IMG/VR virus record: IMGVR_UViG_3300032296_001139
Location: 1 to 44,980 of that record
DNA length: 44,980 nt
Source of the DNA: a virus
Direction: 5' to 3' (one strand)
A model generated the notes under the pieces. The model was not told where the DNA came from. It searched no databases and was given only the letters and a program-made list of their open reading frames with translations. The position numbers were made by a program, and so were the translations under genes. This document shows positions 7,491-16,237 of this stretch, one piece after another; the first letter of the stretch is position 1; every line of letters begins with the position of its first letter.

Positions 7491-9297
7491 GAATCAAGCG
7501 TGTTTGGAAATCGGCGGTGCAAAGCATCGTCTCCCTGGTGAGTCATTCGTTGAAGCCAAGAAGCGTGAAGCACGTTGGTTGGCTGATGACGAGAAGCACT
7601 ACGAACAATACCTCGACATCCTGTTGAACCAACGCTTCCTTGCGGCTGGTCGTATCCAATCAGGAGCAGGCCGTCCCGAGGTGACTGCATTCAATTGCTA
7701 TGTGTCAGGAACGATTGCTGACTCGTTCGTTGAGGACGAGAACAACATCATGGACATGGCAAAGGAAGCGGCTACAACCATGCGTCTTGGCGGTGGTATC
7801 GGATATGACTTCGGTACACTGCGACCCAAGGGCGCACCGATCAAGAAGATCAAGTCACAGGCAGGTGGCCCTGTGTCCTTCATGCCGATCTTCGCAGGAG
7901 TCTGCAGTGCAACATCGTCGTACGGCAATCGCCGTGGCGCACAGATGGGCGTGCTTCCTGTGTGGCATCCCGACATCTTCGAGTTTGTTCATGCCAAGTG
8001 TCCTCCCGCTACGGCAGGCGCAATCATGGACGAGATGCGAAAGATCAAGGAGTCCAAGGAACCGGACGAAGGAAGGTTCTGGCAGTTGTACTCTGCGCTT
8101 CAAAGCACTTTGAAGTTGACCGAGTTCAACATCTCTGTCGGATGCACCGACAAGTTTATGGATGCCGTGACAAACGGCTGGACAAAGTTCGAGACCGAGT
8201 TCCCCAAGGGTACGCCTTACGGTGAGATTGATCCGCAGACATTGTGGGACATGATCATGCGTAACACCTGGGACTGGGCCGAGCCGGGTGTGTTGTTCTT
8301 GGACACGATCAACAATAACAACAACCTGTGGTACTGCGAGAAGATCGCCGCCACGAATCCGTGCGGAGAGCAACCGCTACCACCGTATGGCGCATGTCTG
8401 TTGGGTTCATTCAACCTGACGGCATACATCACGCTGGATCGCTGTAGCAACTATCAGTTTGACTACGAGCAATTCATCAGGGACATCCCTGTTGTCGTCC
8501 GTGCGATGGACAACGTGATTGATCGAACGACCTATCCCTTGCCACAGCAGGAAGCCGAGGCAAAGGCCAAGCGTCGAATGGGTCTTGGAGTTACAGGCGT
8601 TGCCAACGCACTCGAAGCGATGGGCCATTCGTATGGTTCAGAAAGTTTCTGCAAGCAACTTGGCAATATCCTGCAATTCCTGACGACTCACTCTTACGAA
8701 GCAAGTATCAATCTCGCAATCGAAAAGGGACAGTTCCCTGCGCTCGACCGAGATTTGTATGTGCAGTCCGGATTCTGCAAGCGTGCGCTTCCCGAGCGTC
8801 TGCGTAATGCCATCAAGAAGTACGGCATCCGCAACTCTCACCTCACCAGTATCGCTCCGACAGGTACGATCTCGTTTGCGGCTGACAACATCAGCTCGTC
8901 AATCGAGCCTGTGTATTCGTACACACAGAAGCGTTTGGTGAACACACCCGAGGGACAGATCGAAGTCGTTATTCCTGATTACGGCTTCTCTAAGTTCGGT
9001 GTGCGTGGTAAGCGTACCAAGGATGTGACCGTCGATGAACACCTCGATGTGTTGATCGTCGCCTCTCACTGGGTTGACAGTGCCGTCAGCAAGACGTGCA
9101 ATGTTCCGCCCACCACCAAGTGGGAGGACTTCAAGAACATCTATATCCGAGCATGGAAGCATGGTTGCCGTGGTTGCACCACGTTCAACTCAGGGGGCAT
9201 GAGAGCTGGCATCTTGAAAGATGTCGATGATGAGCTACTCGGCAGTGATGCCTCCTGTACTATTGATCCCGTAACGGGAAGGAGAAGCTGTGAATGA
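7447..9297 (+). CDS. nrdJ: Class II (B12-dependent) ribonucleotide reductase (616 aa)
   Basis: Reduces ribonucleotides to deoxyribonucleotides with adenosylcobalamin as radical source. No small (NrdB-type) subunit gene lies nearby, which fits class II. FNCYVSG carries the first redox Cys at residue 84. NISVGC is followed by ATNPCGEQPLPPYGACLLGS, with the radical Cys306 and catalytic Glu308 (NxCxE: Asn304, Cys306, Glu308). GCTTFNSGGMRAGIL lies near the end, and the C-terminal tail has two Cys (SCTIDPVTGRRSCE) able to shuttle electrons to the active site. The start lies 44 nt inside thyX and the end overlaps the phosphoesterase. No intein is seen. The class assignment is firm; cofactor supply by the host is assumed. 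Confidence 0.93.
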   Translation: MSGSPRERLCLYGPKNQACLEIGGAKHRLPGESFVEAKKREARWLADDEKHYEQYLDILLNQRFLAAGRIQSGAGRPEVTAFNCYVSGTIADSFVEDENNIMDMAKEAATTMRLGGGIGYDFGTLRPKGAPIKKIKSQAGGPVSFMPIFAGVCSATSSYGNRRGAQMGVLPVWHPDIFEFVHAKCPPATAGAIMDEMRKIKESKEPDEGRFWQLYSALQSTLKLTEFNISVGCTDKFMDAVTNGWTKFETEFPKGTPYGEIDPQTLWDMIMRNTWDWAEPGVLFLDTINNNNNLWYCEKIAATNPCGEQPLPPYGACLLGSFNLTAYITLDRCSNYQFDYEQFIRDIPVVVRAMDNVIDRTTYPLPQQEAEAKAKRRMGLGVTGVANALEAMGHSYGSESFCKQLGNILQFLTTHSYEASINLAIEKGQFPALDRDLYVQSGFCKRALPERLRNAIKKYGIRNSHLTSIAPTGTISFAADNISSSIEPVYSYTQKRLVNTPEGQIEVVIPDYGFSKFGVRGKRTKDVTVDEHLDVLIVASHWVDSAVSKTCNVPPTTKWEDFKNIYIRAWKHGCRGCTTFNSGGMRAGILKDVDDELLGSDASCTIDPVTGRRSCE

Positions 9298-10048
9298 TGA
9301 AAAGCATCTTGTTATCAGTGACTGTCATGTGACAGCAGACCAGAACCTAGACAGGTTTGATTGGTTGGCCGAGTTGATCAGAGACATCGAGCCTACTAAG
9401 ATTATCTGCATAGGTGACTTTGCTTCACTTGATTCATTGTCAACACACCACAGCCCAGGCTCTAAGACGGACCACGACCTTCCGTCATTCAGAGCCGAAC
9501 AAGCCGCAGTTTCTACTGCGCTTGAGAAGATGTTTAAGTACGATCCGATGTGTGATACCATCATGCTGATGGGAAACCACGAACAACGATGGGACAGATT
9601 CAAGGAACGATTCCCGAAAATCTTGGACCATGTTGACATCGAGGAATGGCTGGGGTACACTGGGTACTGGGATTTCATCCACCCTTACAAGGACTGGGCA
9701 GAGATCGACGGACTTATGTACACGCACGTTCCTCACACGATCATGGGCAAACCGATTGGCGGAGCAAACGCCTGTCGCTCGGTGGCGATGCAGTCCACCA
9801 AGTCCGTGATCTTCGGACACACGCACACGCTGAATGTGGCAACCATTCCGTTTATCAACGGCACTGGTCAGCGTATGGCGATGTCGGTTCCCGCCTTTAT
9901 GAATGACGGGAATGTGGAACCTTATGCACAAGGATTGCCAACTGGTTGGGCGTACGGCGTTATGCTGATTCGCCCTCAAGGACCGGAGCGTCTCCCGTCC
10001 TATGAGTATGTTTCGATGCAAGATCTTAGGAGTGAATACGAAGTATGA
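9290..10048 (+). CDS. Calcineurin-like metallophosphoesterase (252 aa)
   Basis: A 252-aa two-metal phosphoesterase. The motifs are in order: SDCH (Asp11, His13), IGDF (Asp43), GNHEQR (Asn96, His97), YTHVPH (His146) and FGHTH (His177, His179). The fold and metal ligands are therefore complete. The substrate cannot be read from sequence; phage relatives near ribonucleotide reductase and ssDNA-binding genes are usually annotated as putative nucleotide or nucleic-acid phosphatases or nucleases. Start is a GTG overlapping the nrdJ stop by 8 nt, preceded by GGGAAGGAG; an ATG 4 nt later is in another frame. The end overlaps the next gene by 4 nt. Confidence 0.85.
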   Translation: MNDEKHLVISDCHVTADQNLDRFDWLAELIRDIEPTKIICIGDFASLDSLSTHHSPGSKTDHDLPSFRAEQAAVSTALEKMFKYDPMCDTIMLMGNHEQRWDRFKERFPKILDHVDIEEWLGYTGYWDFIHPYKDWAEIDGLMYTHVPHTIMGKPIGGANACRSVAMQSTKSVIFGHTHTLNVATIPFINGTGQRMAMSVPAFMNDGNVEPYAQGLPTGWAYGVMLIRPQGPERLPSYEYVSMQDLRSEYEV

Positions 10049-10797
10049 AGACTGTAAACAAGAACAACAACAAGCCCGCCTCTAAGCCCGTGACCAAGCC
10101 CAAGTCTTCGGCCTACCCGATTCCGTCCTACGACGAGATCGAGGTTGCCGAGAAGGGCAAGCCTACGTTCGATCCAGCCGGATCAGTCGCAACGCCTATC
10201 GGTGTCGCACTGTGGGCGTGGGTCGGTACGAAGGCTGACACCGCATTCCAGAAGGAACCTCAGCAGAAGATCACTGTCGTGTTCGACGCAAACGAACCCG
10301 ACATGGAATCCTTCACCGCTCGATTGCTTGCCTTCGAGAATGCTTACCGCAGTGCCATCGGCAAGGAGGAGGCGACCGAAGTCCGCATCATCAAGGAACC
10401 GAACGAGAAGATCGCCGCTGAGTACAACAAGCTCACAGGCGGTACGGCAGGTTCCTACATGCTGATCACCCGCAAGGCACGAGTGGACGACGAGGGCAAC
10501 GCTAGCCCCGTCCCGCTGTTCGATGCCAACGCCGATTCGATGGAAGGTTCCATCTGGTCTGGCGACAAGGTTGTTGTTGAGTTCTCCCTTGGCGCATACA
10601 CCTCACCGAACAAGGCCATCGGCACTGGCATCAAGCCCTACCTTCGGGCTGTGCAGTTGATCGAGGAAGGCCCCAACCGTGAGGGAGGCACTGGTGGCGG
10701 AGTCGGCAAGGCTTTCAAGAGCCGAGGCACTCCGACGAAGCCCGCCGCCAAGGAAGAGGATAGCGTCGAGGAATCTTCTGATGATATCCCCTTCTAA
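10045..10797 (+). CDS. ssDNA-binding protein, T7 gp2.5-like (250 aa)
   Basis: Coats single-stranded DNA and recruits the replisome. The N-terminal 30 residues are basic and Lys/Asn/Pro-rich. The body contains GDKVVVEFSLGAYTSPNKA followed by GTGIKPYLRAVQLIEEG, which matches the end of the OB-fold in T7 gp2.5 relatives (a strand pair, then a 'gVraglxaVQ' strand). It ends in a strongly acidic tail (EEDSVEESSDDIPF) with a terminal Phe, the hallmark of gp2.5 and SSB proteins, used to contact polymerase and helicase. T7 gp2.5 is 232 aa. It sits between the phosphoesterase and the junction endonuclease, as in T7 where gp2.5 precedes gp3. Confidence 0.85.
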   Translation: MKTVNKNNNKPASKPVTKPKSSAYPIPSYDEIEVAEKGKPTFDPAGSVATPIGVALWAWVGTKADTAFQKEPQQKITVVFDANEPDMESFTARLLAFENAYRSAIGKEEATEVRIIKEPNEKIAAEYNKLTGGTAGSYMLITRKARVDDEGNASPVPLFDANADSMEGSIWSGDKVVVEFSLGAYTSPNKAIGTGIKPYLRAVQLIEEGPNREGGTGGGVGKAFKSRGTPTKPAAKEEDSVEESSDDIPF

Positions 10798-11305
10798 TGT
10801 TTGGATTGATTGGAATCCAAACACGATGTTTACCCTGTGGATTCCCCACTCTCCCGTCCCAGCCAGTCGGCCTCGGGTCGGGAGATGGGGAGCCTACTAT
10901 ACAGGGGCCTACGAAAAGTACCGTAAGGAGATGCCTGACTTCATCGAGGACATCCTTGTTGAAGAAGGCATCAACAAACCGTTGTTCGTGAATCAGCCGA
11001 TTGTCATTCGCATGGCTTTCATTCTTGATAAGCCGAGAACAACCACGCTGTCGTATCCTGATTGTGATATCGACAACCTGGAGAAAGCGATCTACGATCA
11101 GCTAACAAGTCTGTTGTGGGACGACGATTCACGAATTGTCAAGCACGAAGTACACAAACGGTGGTCCAGTGAGGACTGTCCACCGGGTGTGTTCATGCAA
11201 GTAGGAACCAATGGCGAAGCCTTCAAGAAAGAGACCAAACGGCAAGCAAGTCGGAAGAGAGCCGTGTCCGCAGTGTCGTCAAAACGGACGAGACGAAAGC
11301 GGTAA
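10781..11305 (+). CDS. rusA: RusA-like Holliday junction endonuclease (174 aa)
   Basis: Resolves branched DNA. The RusA pattern is clear. An N-terminal substrate loop, PHSPVPASRPRVGRWGAYYT, resembles the 'P.pKgRPR' opening of the family. An acidic core, DCDIDNLEKAIYDQL (Asp96, Asp98, Lys102), is followed by WDDDSRIV (Asp114-116), matching Asp70, Asp72, Lys76 and Asp91 of the E. coli enzyme. It takes the place of T7 endonuclease I (gp3), needed to debranch concatemers before packaging. The ATG at 10,781 has GAGGA upstream and lies in the ssDNA-binding gene; an in-frame ATG at 10,826 is the alternative. The last 95 nt overlap the primase-helicase in another frame and encode a Lys/Arg-rich tail. 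Confidence 0.85.
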   Translation: MISPSNVWIDWNPNTMFTLWIPHSPVPASRPRVGRWGAYYTGAYEKYRKEMPDFIEDILVEEGINKPLFVNQPIVIRMAFILDKPRTTTLSYPDCDIDNLEKAIYDQLTSLLWDDDSRIVKHEVHKRWSSEDCPPGVFMQVGTNGEAFKKETKRQASRKRAVSAVSSKRTRRKR

Positions 11306-13010
11306 CAACCTTGTTCTCTTCGATAACGACAGTACATACTGCTTTGCCTGTGGGTACACTGAATACAAACGAGGAGAAGCGGTGGTAAGAGAAGAACAAC
11401 CTGAGCAAGAAACCGAAGTCAAACAATCCAAGTTAGTCACGCCAGAACTGAAGGCCATCCCCACACGCAATCTGCGTGAGGCGACATGTGCCAAGTTCGG
11501 ATACGGTGTCGTCAAGAAGAACGGTGTGCTGTACCATGTCGCTCCTTATACCGTCAAGGGTGAGGTAGTGGCTCAGAAGATTAGATCTCCTGACAAGAAG
11601 TTTCGATGGATCGGCGCACCGAAAGGTGTCGAACTGTTTGGTCAGCATCTGTGGAAGGCCGGAGGCAAGCGTCTGATTATCACCGAAGGTGAGATCGACG
11701 CACTGTCTGTCTCACAGGTGCAGGACAACAAGTGGCCTGTCGTGTCCGTTCCCAACGGTGCGGCAGGCGCAGAGGAATCCGTGCGTCTCCAACTGGAGTA
11801 CGTCAGTTCCTTCGAGCGTGTTGACATCTGCTTCGACAGCGACGATGCGGGACGCAAGGCCGCCATTGCGGTAGCCCTGCTGTTGCCTCCAGGCAAAGCC
11901 CACATCACACACCTGTCGAAGAAAGATCCCAACGAGTACCTGAAAGAAGGTCTCGATCAGGATCTGCGTACGGCACTGTGGAACTCACAACCGTACCGTC
12001 CTGACGGCATCATCAGCGTGACCGATGTCAAGGCTGATGACTCCGTGGTAACAGAGATCATGGACTATCCGTGGGCCTGTCACACTACGGCACTGTTCGG
12101 TAGACGCTTTGGTGAGTTGTGTATCCATACGAGTGGATCGGGCATGGGTAAGTCAACCGTCATGCGTGAGATGGTCCACTACGACATCTACGCAGGCAAC
12201 CGACCCGGCCTGATGTTCTTGGAAGAGAACGCAACTCAGACTGTTCAGTCTCTTATCTCGTTGGAACTGAACAAACCTGTCCGTAAGATTCTTGCGGCTA
12301 GAGCGGTCAATGCTAGTCGTCTCAAGTCAGGCAAGAAGGCTATCCCCTTCGATGTCAAAGACGACTTGACCGACGAGCAGTATCAGGTCGCACTTCAGAA
12401 ACTGAGAGACACAGGTCTCGCCTTGTACGATCACTTCGGATCTGTCGATTCAACGGCACTGATCCAGAAGATGGAGTACATGGTCAAGGCGTTGGGTTGC
12501 AAGGTGATCTACCTTGACCACCTCAGCATCGTGATCTCAGGTCTCGAATCAGGCAACGAGCGTAAGGACATCGACGTTCTTATGACCAACCTGAGATCGT
12601 TTGTAGAACGTACCCAGTGCCGTGTTGAGGCTGTGTGTCACCTGACCAAGCCTGACGGCACACCCTACGAAGAAGGCGGACAGATCTCCCTGAAGGATCT
12701 GCGTGGATCAGGATCGCTGTACCATCTTGCCGATGGTGTTCTCGGTTACGAACGTGACCAACAGAATCCTGATCTCAATATCGCAAACACGATTGCCGTC
12801 CGATCCCTCAAGGATCGCTTCAGCGGTGTCACAGGAATCGTCAACGCACTTCGGTTCTCGAAAGAGACAGGACGCTTGGCGGAGATCCCGTGGGACCGTG
12901 ACGAAGACGGCAAGCTGTGCTTCGAGGGCGCACCGTCCGTAGGTAAGACTTTCAAGAATGCTTTAGCTGAAGATGATGTCGAAACTGATGTTGACATCCT
13001 TGGAGATTGA
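11211..13010 (+). CDS. Primase-helicase, T7 gp4-like (599 aa)
   Basis: Bifunctional replication protein that makes primers and unwinds DNA 5'-3' as a hexamer. An N-terminal four-Cys zinc finger (Cys19, Cys22, Cys44, Cys47) recognises primase sites. The TOPRIM fold has ITEGEIDALS (Glu159) and an acidic DSDDAG loop. The RecA-like helicase has Walker A GSGMGKST (Lys314, T7 Lys318), Walker B VIYLDHLSIV and the DNA-loop/arginine-finger region LKDLRGSGSLYHLAD. T7 gp4 is 566 aa. The start lies 95 nt inside the rusA-like gene; no later start would keep the zinc finger. I see no internal start positioned to make a short helicase-only form like T7 gp4B. Confidence 0.96.
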   Translation: MAKPSRKRPNGKQVGREPCPQCRQNGRDESGNNLVLFDNDSTYCFACGYTEYKRGEAVVREEQPEQETEVKQSKLVTPELKAIPTRNLREATCAKFGYGVVKKNGVLYHVAPYTVKGEVVAQKIRSPDKKFRWIGAPKGVELFGQHLWKAGGKRLIITEGEIDALSVSQVQDNKWPVVSVPNGAAGAEESVRLQLEYVSSFERVDICFDSDDAGRKAAIAVALLLPPGKAHITHLSKKDPNEYLKEGLDQDLRTALWNSQPYRPDGIISVTDVKADDSVVTEIMDYPWACHTTALFGRRFGELCIHTSGSGMGKSTVMREMVHYDIYAGNRPGLMFLEENATQTVQSLISLELNKPVRKILAARAVNASRLKSGKKAIPFDVKDDLTDEQYQVALQKLRDTGLALYDHFGSVDSTALIQKMEYMVKALGCKVIYLDHLSIVISGLESGNERKDIDVLMTNLRSFVERTQCRVEAVCHLTKPDGTPYEEGGQISLKDLRGSGSLYHLADGVLGYERDQQNPDLNIANTIAVRSLKDRFSGVTGIVNALRFSKETGRLAEIPWDRDEDGKLCFEGAPSVGKTFKNALAEDDVETDVDILGD

Positions 13011-13011
13011 T

Positions 13012-13239
13012 ATGTCTGATGAAAATGACAATGACTTGATTCCGTCTGCAACGCCCGTGTCGGCCATGCAGGTTCACATTCCTCGTCTCGCAAAGGAACA
13101 TTACGAGACGCGAGAGTACCTTCGACAGATTCAGAAACAACTTCTGAAGCTGACCGAAATTGTCGATGAACTTGTTGAGTCGATGGCGGATGAGCAGATT
13201 GCCGAGCTTGAAAAGGCTCCGGCTAAGAAGACCAAGTAA
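13012..13239 (+). CDS. Small coiled-coil protein between helicase and polymerase (75 aa)
   Basis: A 75-aa protein starting MSDENDNDLIPSATP, one base after the helicase stop, with TTGGAGA upstream. The frame is open further upstream but only within the helicase gene. An acidic N-terminus is followed by a long helix (EHYETREYLRQIQKQLLKL, then TEIVDELVESMADEQIAEL) with heptad spacing and a basic tail. No named family. Position between gp4 and gp5 equivalents matches the small accessory genes 4.1-4.7 of T7. Confidence 0.65.
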   Translation: MSDENDNDLIPSATPVSAMQVHIPRLAKEHYETREYLRQIQKQLLKLTEIVDELVESMADEQIAELEKAPAKKTK

Positions 13240-13248
13240 CACGCACTG

Positions 13249-13278
13249 CCACCGTCACCCCGGGGGCGGTGGTGGTTT
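13249..13278 (+). terminator. Hairpin before the DNA polymerase gene
   Basis: CCACCG at 13,249-13,254 pairs with CGGTGG at 13,267-13,272 around a CCCC/GGGG-containing loop, followed by TGGTTT. The stem is GC-rich but short and the T-run weak, so it may attenuate transcription or be a processing site and not a full stop. It fills the gap between 13,239 and the polymerase start. Confidence 0.45.
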
Positions 13279-13292
13279 ACACAGGAGTGTCT

Positions 13293-15104
13293 ATGGTATT
13301 CTTTGATATCGAAACAGATGGTCTTGGTGTGGATGCAAACAACGTATGGTGCGTTGGAGTGTCCGATCTTGAACAAGAAGGGGCTGATGTTTATGGACCG
13401 AATGAAATCGAGCAAGCCGTGGAACGTCTTGCACAGGCTGAGTATGTCGTTGGTCACAATATTCTTATGTTTGACTGCCCTTGTTTGGAGCGTCTGTACG
13501 GTGCTAGTTTCAACAAGCGGCTGGATACTCTGGTTGTCGCTCGGCTTATGTATCCTGATCGCCATTCAAGTCCTGTTGGTGGTAACAGCCTTGGTGAATG
13601 GGGAAAATTCCTGAAGTTCCCCAAGGGCGACCACAAAGACTGGTCGAAGTACTCTGACGAAATGGCTGAGTACTGCGGCAATGACGTATTGCTGACCAAA
13701 CAAATCTACAAGTATCTGTCCAAGCGATGGAACGGATGGAAGCAGTCAATCCAACTCGAACACAAGGTTGCCGAGATCGTCTCTCGCCAGCATTGGAACG
13801 GTGTGACGATTGACGTACAAGCCGCTACACATCTGTACACCTTGGCGAACCAAGAACGCACAAGTCTGTTGTCCCAACTGCAGGCATCGTTCCCTCCCGC
13901 CATCGAGTACATGAAGACACCGCAGTACTACTTCATCGAAGGTATCTCCAACCAATTCGACCGCAAGTCCGATGCAAAGGACTGGGCCAGAAAGAACGGA
14001 CTCAAGGCTCCGATCATCGGTGACGGTCCTATGAAGTTCAAGGAGATCCCTTTCAATCCTGCAAGCGGCGATCAAATCGCCGAACGTCTTATATCCAAGT
14101 ACAACTGGAAACCCAAGGTCACGACCGAATCAGGCAAGCCATCGACCGAGGGTGACGTGCTTGAGAAACTCTCTGACAAGTACCCTGAGGCCAAGATGAT
14201 TGTTGATTGGCGTATGTGTCAGAACCGAGCCAACATTGCCGAGACGTGGATGACCTCCATATCTCCCAACACAAATAGACTGCATCACTCGGTCAATACC
14301 AACGGCGCAGTGACCGGACGCATGACTCACAGCGATCCGAATGTCAACTGTCCTAAGATACGCAAAGGTAAGAACAAGGAGATCTTGTATGGATTTGCTG
14401 GGGAGTATGGGTATGAGTGTCGGGCTTGCTTCACTCCGAGGAAGACGTGGTATCAAGTTGGTGCTGACGCTAGTGGTCTTGAGCTTCGTATGCTTGCTCA
14501 TTACATGGCTCAGTACGATGGAGGAGAGTACGTCAAGCAAGTCACAGAAGGCGATGTCCACACCTATAACCAGAAAGCAGCAGGTTTGGACAACCGTGAT
14601 CAAGCCAAGACCTTCATCTATGCCTTTTTATATGGTGCGGGGGATGAGAAGATAGGCAAGATCGTCAAGGGTACGGCCAAGGACGGCAAGCGTCTCAAGG
14701 AGAAGTTCCTTGAAGGACTGCCTGCATTGGCTGAACTCAAGCAGTTCTGTAATGACTGTGTATTGACGGGACATATCGTCGGACTCGACGGTAGAAAGAT
14801 CCCCATCAGATCACAGCACGCCGCATTGAACACGCTGTTGCAAAGCGGTGGTGCGCTTGTGATGAAGCAGGCGTTGGTGTTCAGATACAACACCATCAAC
14901 GAACAATATGTGTACGGCACTGATTGGGCCGACATGCTTAATGTGCATGACGAATACCAATCGGAAGCCCGTACGATGGATATCGCAAAGTTCATCGGCA
15001 CAACCAGTGTCGAATCAATCAAACAAGCCGGATCGCATTTCAGTCTAGCGTGTCCGCTGGACGGCGAATATAAGATCGGCAAATCTTGGGCGGAGTGTCA
15101 CTAA
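13293..15104 (+). CDS. Family A DNA polymerase with 3'-5' exonuclease, T7 gp5-like (603 aa)
   Basis: Replicative polymerase. The proofreading domain starts at the N-terminus: Exo I FFDIETDG (Asp5, Glu7), Exo II VGHNILMFD (Asn56, Asp61), Exo III YCGNDVLLTKQIY. Polymerase motif A is GADASGLELRMLAHYM (Asp392), motif B is RDQAKTFIYAFLYGAGDEKIG in part (Lys439, Tyr443), motif C is NVHDEYQ (Asp553, Glu554). Tyr443 equals T7 Tyr526 and E. coli Phe762, a residue tied to fast, low-discrimination synthesis in lytic phages. At 603 aa it is about 100 residues shorter than T7 gp5, so the thioredoxin-binding loop may be missing (inference). Start at 13,293 has ACAGGAGTG; an upstream in-frame start would add 8 residues before a normal Exo I. 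Confidence 0.96.
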   Translation: MVFFDIETDGLGVDANNVWCVGVSDLEQEGADVYGPNEIEQAVERLAQAEYVVGHNILMFDCPCLERLYGASFNKRLDTLVVARLMYPDRHSSPVGGNSLGEWGKFLKFPKGDHKDWSKYSDEMAEYCGNDVLLTKQIYKYLSKRWNGWKQSIQLEHKVAEIVSRQHWNGVTIDVQAATHLYTLANQERTSLLSQLQASFPPAIEYMKTPQYYFIEGISNQFDRKSDAKDWARKNGLKAPIIGDGPMKFKEIPFNPASGDQIAERLISKYNWKPKVTTESGKPSTEGDVLEKLSDKYPEAKMIVDWRMCQNRANIAETWMTSISPNTNRLHHSVNTNGAVTGRMTHSDPNVNCPKIRKGKNKEILYGFAGEYGYECRACFTPRKTWYQVGADASGLELRMLAHYMAQYDGGEYVKQVTEGDVHTYNQKAAGLDNRDQAKTFIYAFLYGAGDEKIGKIVKGTAKDGKRLKEKFLEGLPALAELKQFCNDCVLTGHIVGLDGRKIPIRSQHAALNTLLQSGGALVMKQALVFRYNTINEQYVYGTDWADMLNVHDEYQSEARTMDIAKFIGTTSVESIKQAGSHFSLACPLDGEYKIGKSWAECH

Positions 15105-15105
15105 C

Positions 15106-15495
15106 ATGTTGAATGAGAATGTTCCTAATCAGTCGTTTGCGTCTGGTGCTGTTCGTGGTTCACAGACAGGTAAGGGTCGTTACGACCTAATCTCCACATA
15201 TGCCACTTGGCGTTTGGCGCAAGTCCTTGAGCGAGGAGCGGCACGCTACGGCGACCGCAACTGGGAGAAAGGTATTCCTCTGATGCGTCACATCGACAGC
15301 CTGAAGAGACACCTCGATCAATTTATCGAAGGATATACGAACGAGGACCACCTTGCCCACATGTTTGCCAACGCCATGATGTTGGTACACACCGAGGAGA
15401 TGATCCGAAAGGGTGCGTTGCCGAAACAACTTGACGACCGACCTAAGTACAACTTTACTGAACGACAGCTATGGGAGTGTACAGATTGTGATTGA
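15106..15495 (+). CDS. dATP/dGTP diphosphohydrolase-like protein (DUF5664 type, 129 aa)
   Basis: A 129-aa protein with the DUF5664 pattern: GKGRYDLISTYATWRLAQV, ERGAARYGDRNWEKGIPL, then RHIDSLKRHLDQF and EDHLAHMFANAMMLVHTEEM. The helical EDH and RH motifs belong to the all-alpha NTP pyrophosphohydrolase type (MazG relatives) that are annotated as dATP/dGTP diphosphohydrolases. A role in trimming the deoxynucleotide pool is likely. It starts one base after the polymerase stop, with GGAGTG 10 nt upstream, and ends 8 nt inside the exonuclease gene. Substrate is inferred from the family name only. Confidence 0.75.
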   Translation: MLNENVPNQSFASGAVRGSQTGKGRYDLISTYATWRLAQVLERGAARYGDRNWEKGIPLMRHIDSLKRHLDQFIEGYTNEDHLAHMFANAMMLVHTEEMIRKGALPKQLDDRPKYNFTERQLWECTDCD

Positions 15496-16237
15496 TCACA
15501 TCCTGATTGACGGCGATTACCTGGCATACCGATGTGCGTTCCTTAACATCGGAGACCGCCTTGATCTTCTCAGCATGTTGCAAGGCACGGTCCACCAATG
15601 GCAAACAGAGGTTGTCAGTGCCTTCGATCTTAAGAACCCCCAGGTTACTTTGTGCCTATCCAAGTTCAAGCAACCTAACTTCAGGCACGAACTGTACCCT
15701 CAATACAAACACATCCGAAAGGGTAGAACATTGCCCGATGATCTTGCACCCTCGTATCAAATCCTCGAAGACCCGAGTACTATCGGGTATCCGTATCGAG
15801 CGCAAACAGGTCTAGAAGCTGACGACATCATGGGCATCCTTGGGACAGTCTACGAGTCCACGGTCATCGTGACCGTCGATAAAGACCTGCAGTCTATCCC
15901 AGGCAGACACTACAACCCTGTCAAGCAGAAGGCTGTTATCGTGTCTCCTGACCAAGCCAACCACAACTTTATGACACAGTGGCTGACAGGCGATGCGACT
16001 GACTGCGTGCCTGGTATGTACCGTGTCGGTCCTGCCAAGGCCGCCAAGATCCTAAGTCAAGACGGTAACAAAGAGGATCTTGTCCTGCAAGCCTATGAAA
16101 AAGCAGGATACTCGTACAACTACTGCGTTCAGCAAGGTCAGTTGGTCAAGATTCTAGACAACCAACACATCATCGGTCCCGTGGACACGACCATCGAATA
16201 CCAATCGTGGCAACCCACAAGCACATATAGGTGGTAA
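15488..16237 (+). CDS. 5'-3' exonuclease, T7 gp6/FEN-like (249 aa)
   Basis: Removes RNA primers and degrades host DNA. FEN-family metal-binding segments are present: LIDGDYLAYR (Asp8, Asp10), a basic arch YPQYKHIRKGR, GLEADDIMGIL, VIVTVDKDLQSIPG, and the helix-hairpin element TGDATDCVPGMYRVGPAKAAKIL in parts. 249 aa against 300 in T7 gp6. I choose the GTG at 15,488, which has GGGAG 10 nt upstream and places the first Asp pair at the N-terminus as in the family; an upstream in-frame ATG would add 25 residues encoded inside the previous gene. Last gene of the replication block. Confidence 0.88.
   Translation: MIDHILIDGDYLAYRCAFLNIGDRLDLLSMLQGTVHQWQTEVVSAFDLKNPQVTLCLSKFKQPNFRHELYPQYKHIRKGRTLPDDLAPSYQILEDPSTIGYPYRAQTGLEADDIMGILGTVYESTVIVTVDKDLQSIPGRHYNPVKQKAVIVSPDQANHNFMTQWLTGDATDCVPGMYRVGPAKAAKILSQDGNKEDLVLQAYEKAGYSYNYCVQQGQLVKILDNQHIIGPVDTTIEYQSWQPTSTYRW

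Noticed and set aside
15106-15495. Sign of a 2-aminoadenine (Z) genome, since related diphosphohydrolases occur in such phages
   Set aside because: No PurZ (adenylosuccinate-synthetase-like) or DatZ (HD dATP triphosphohydrolase) gene is present; this family also occurs in ordinary phages.
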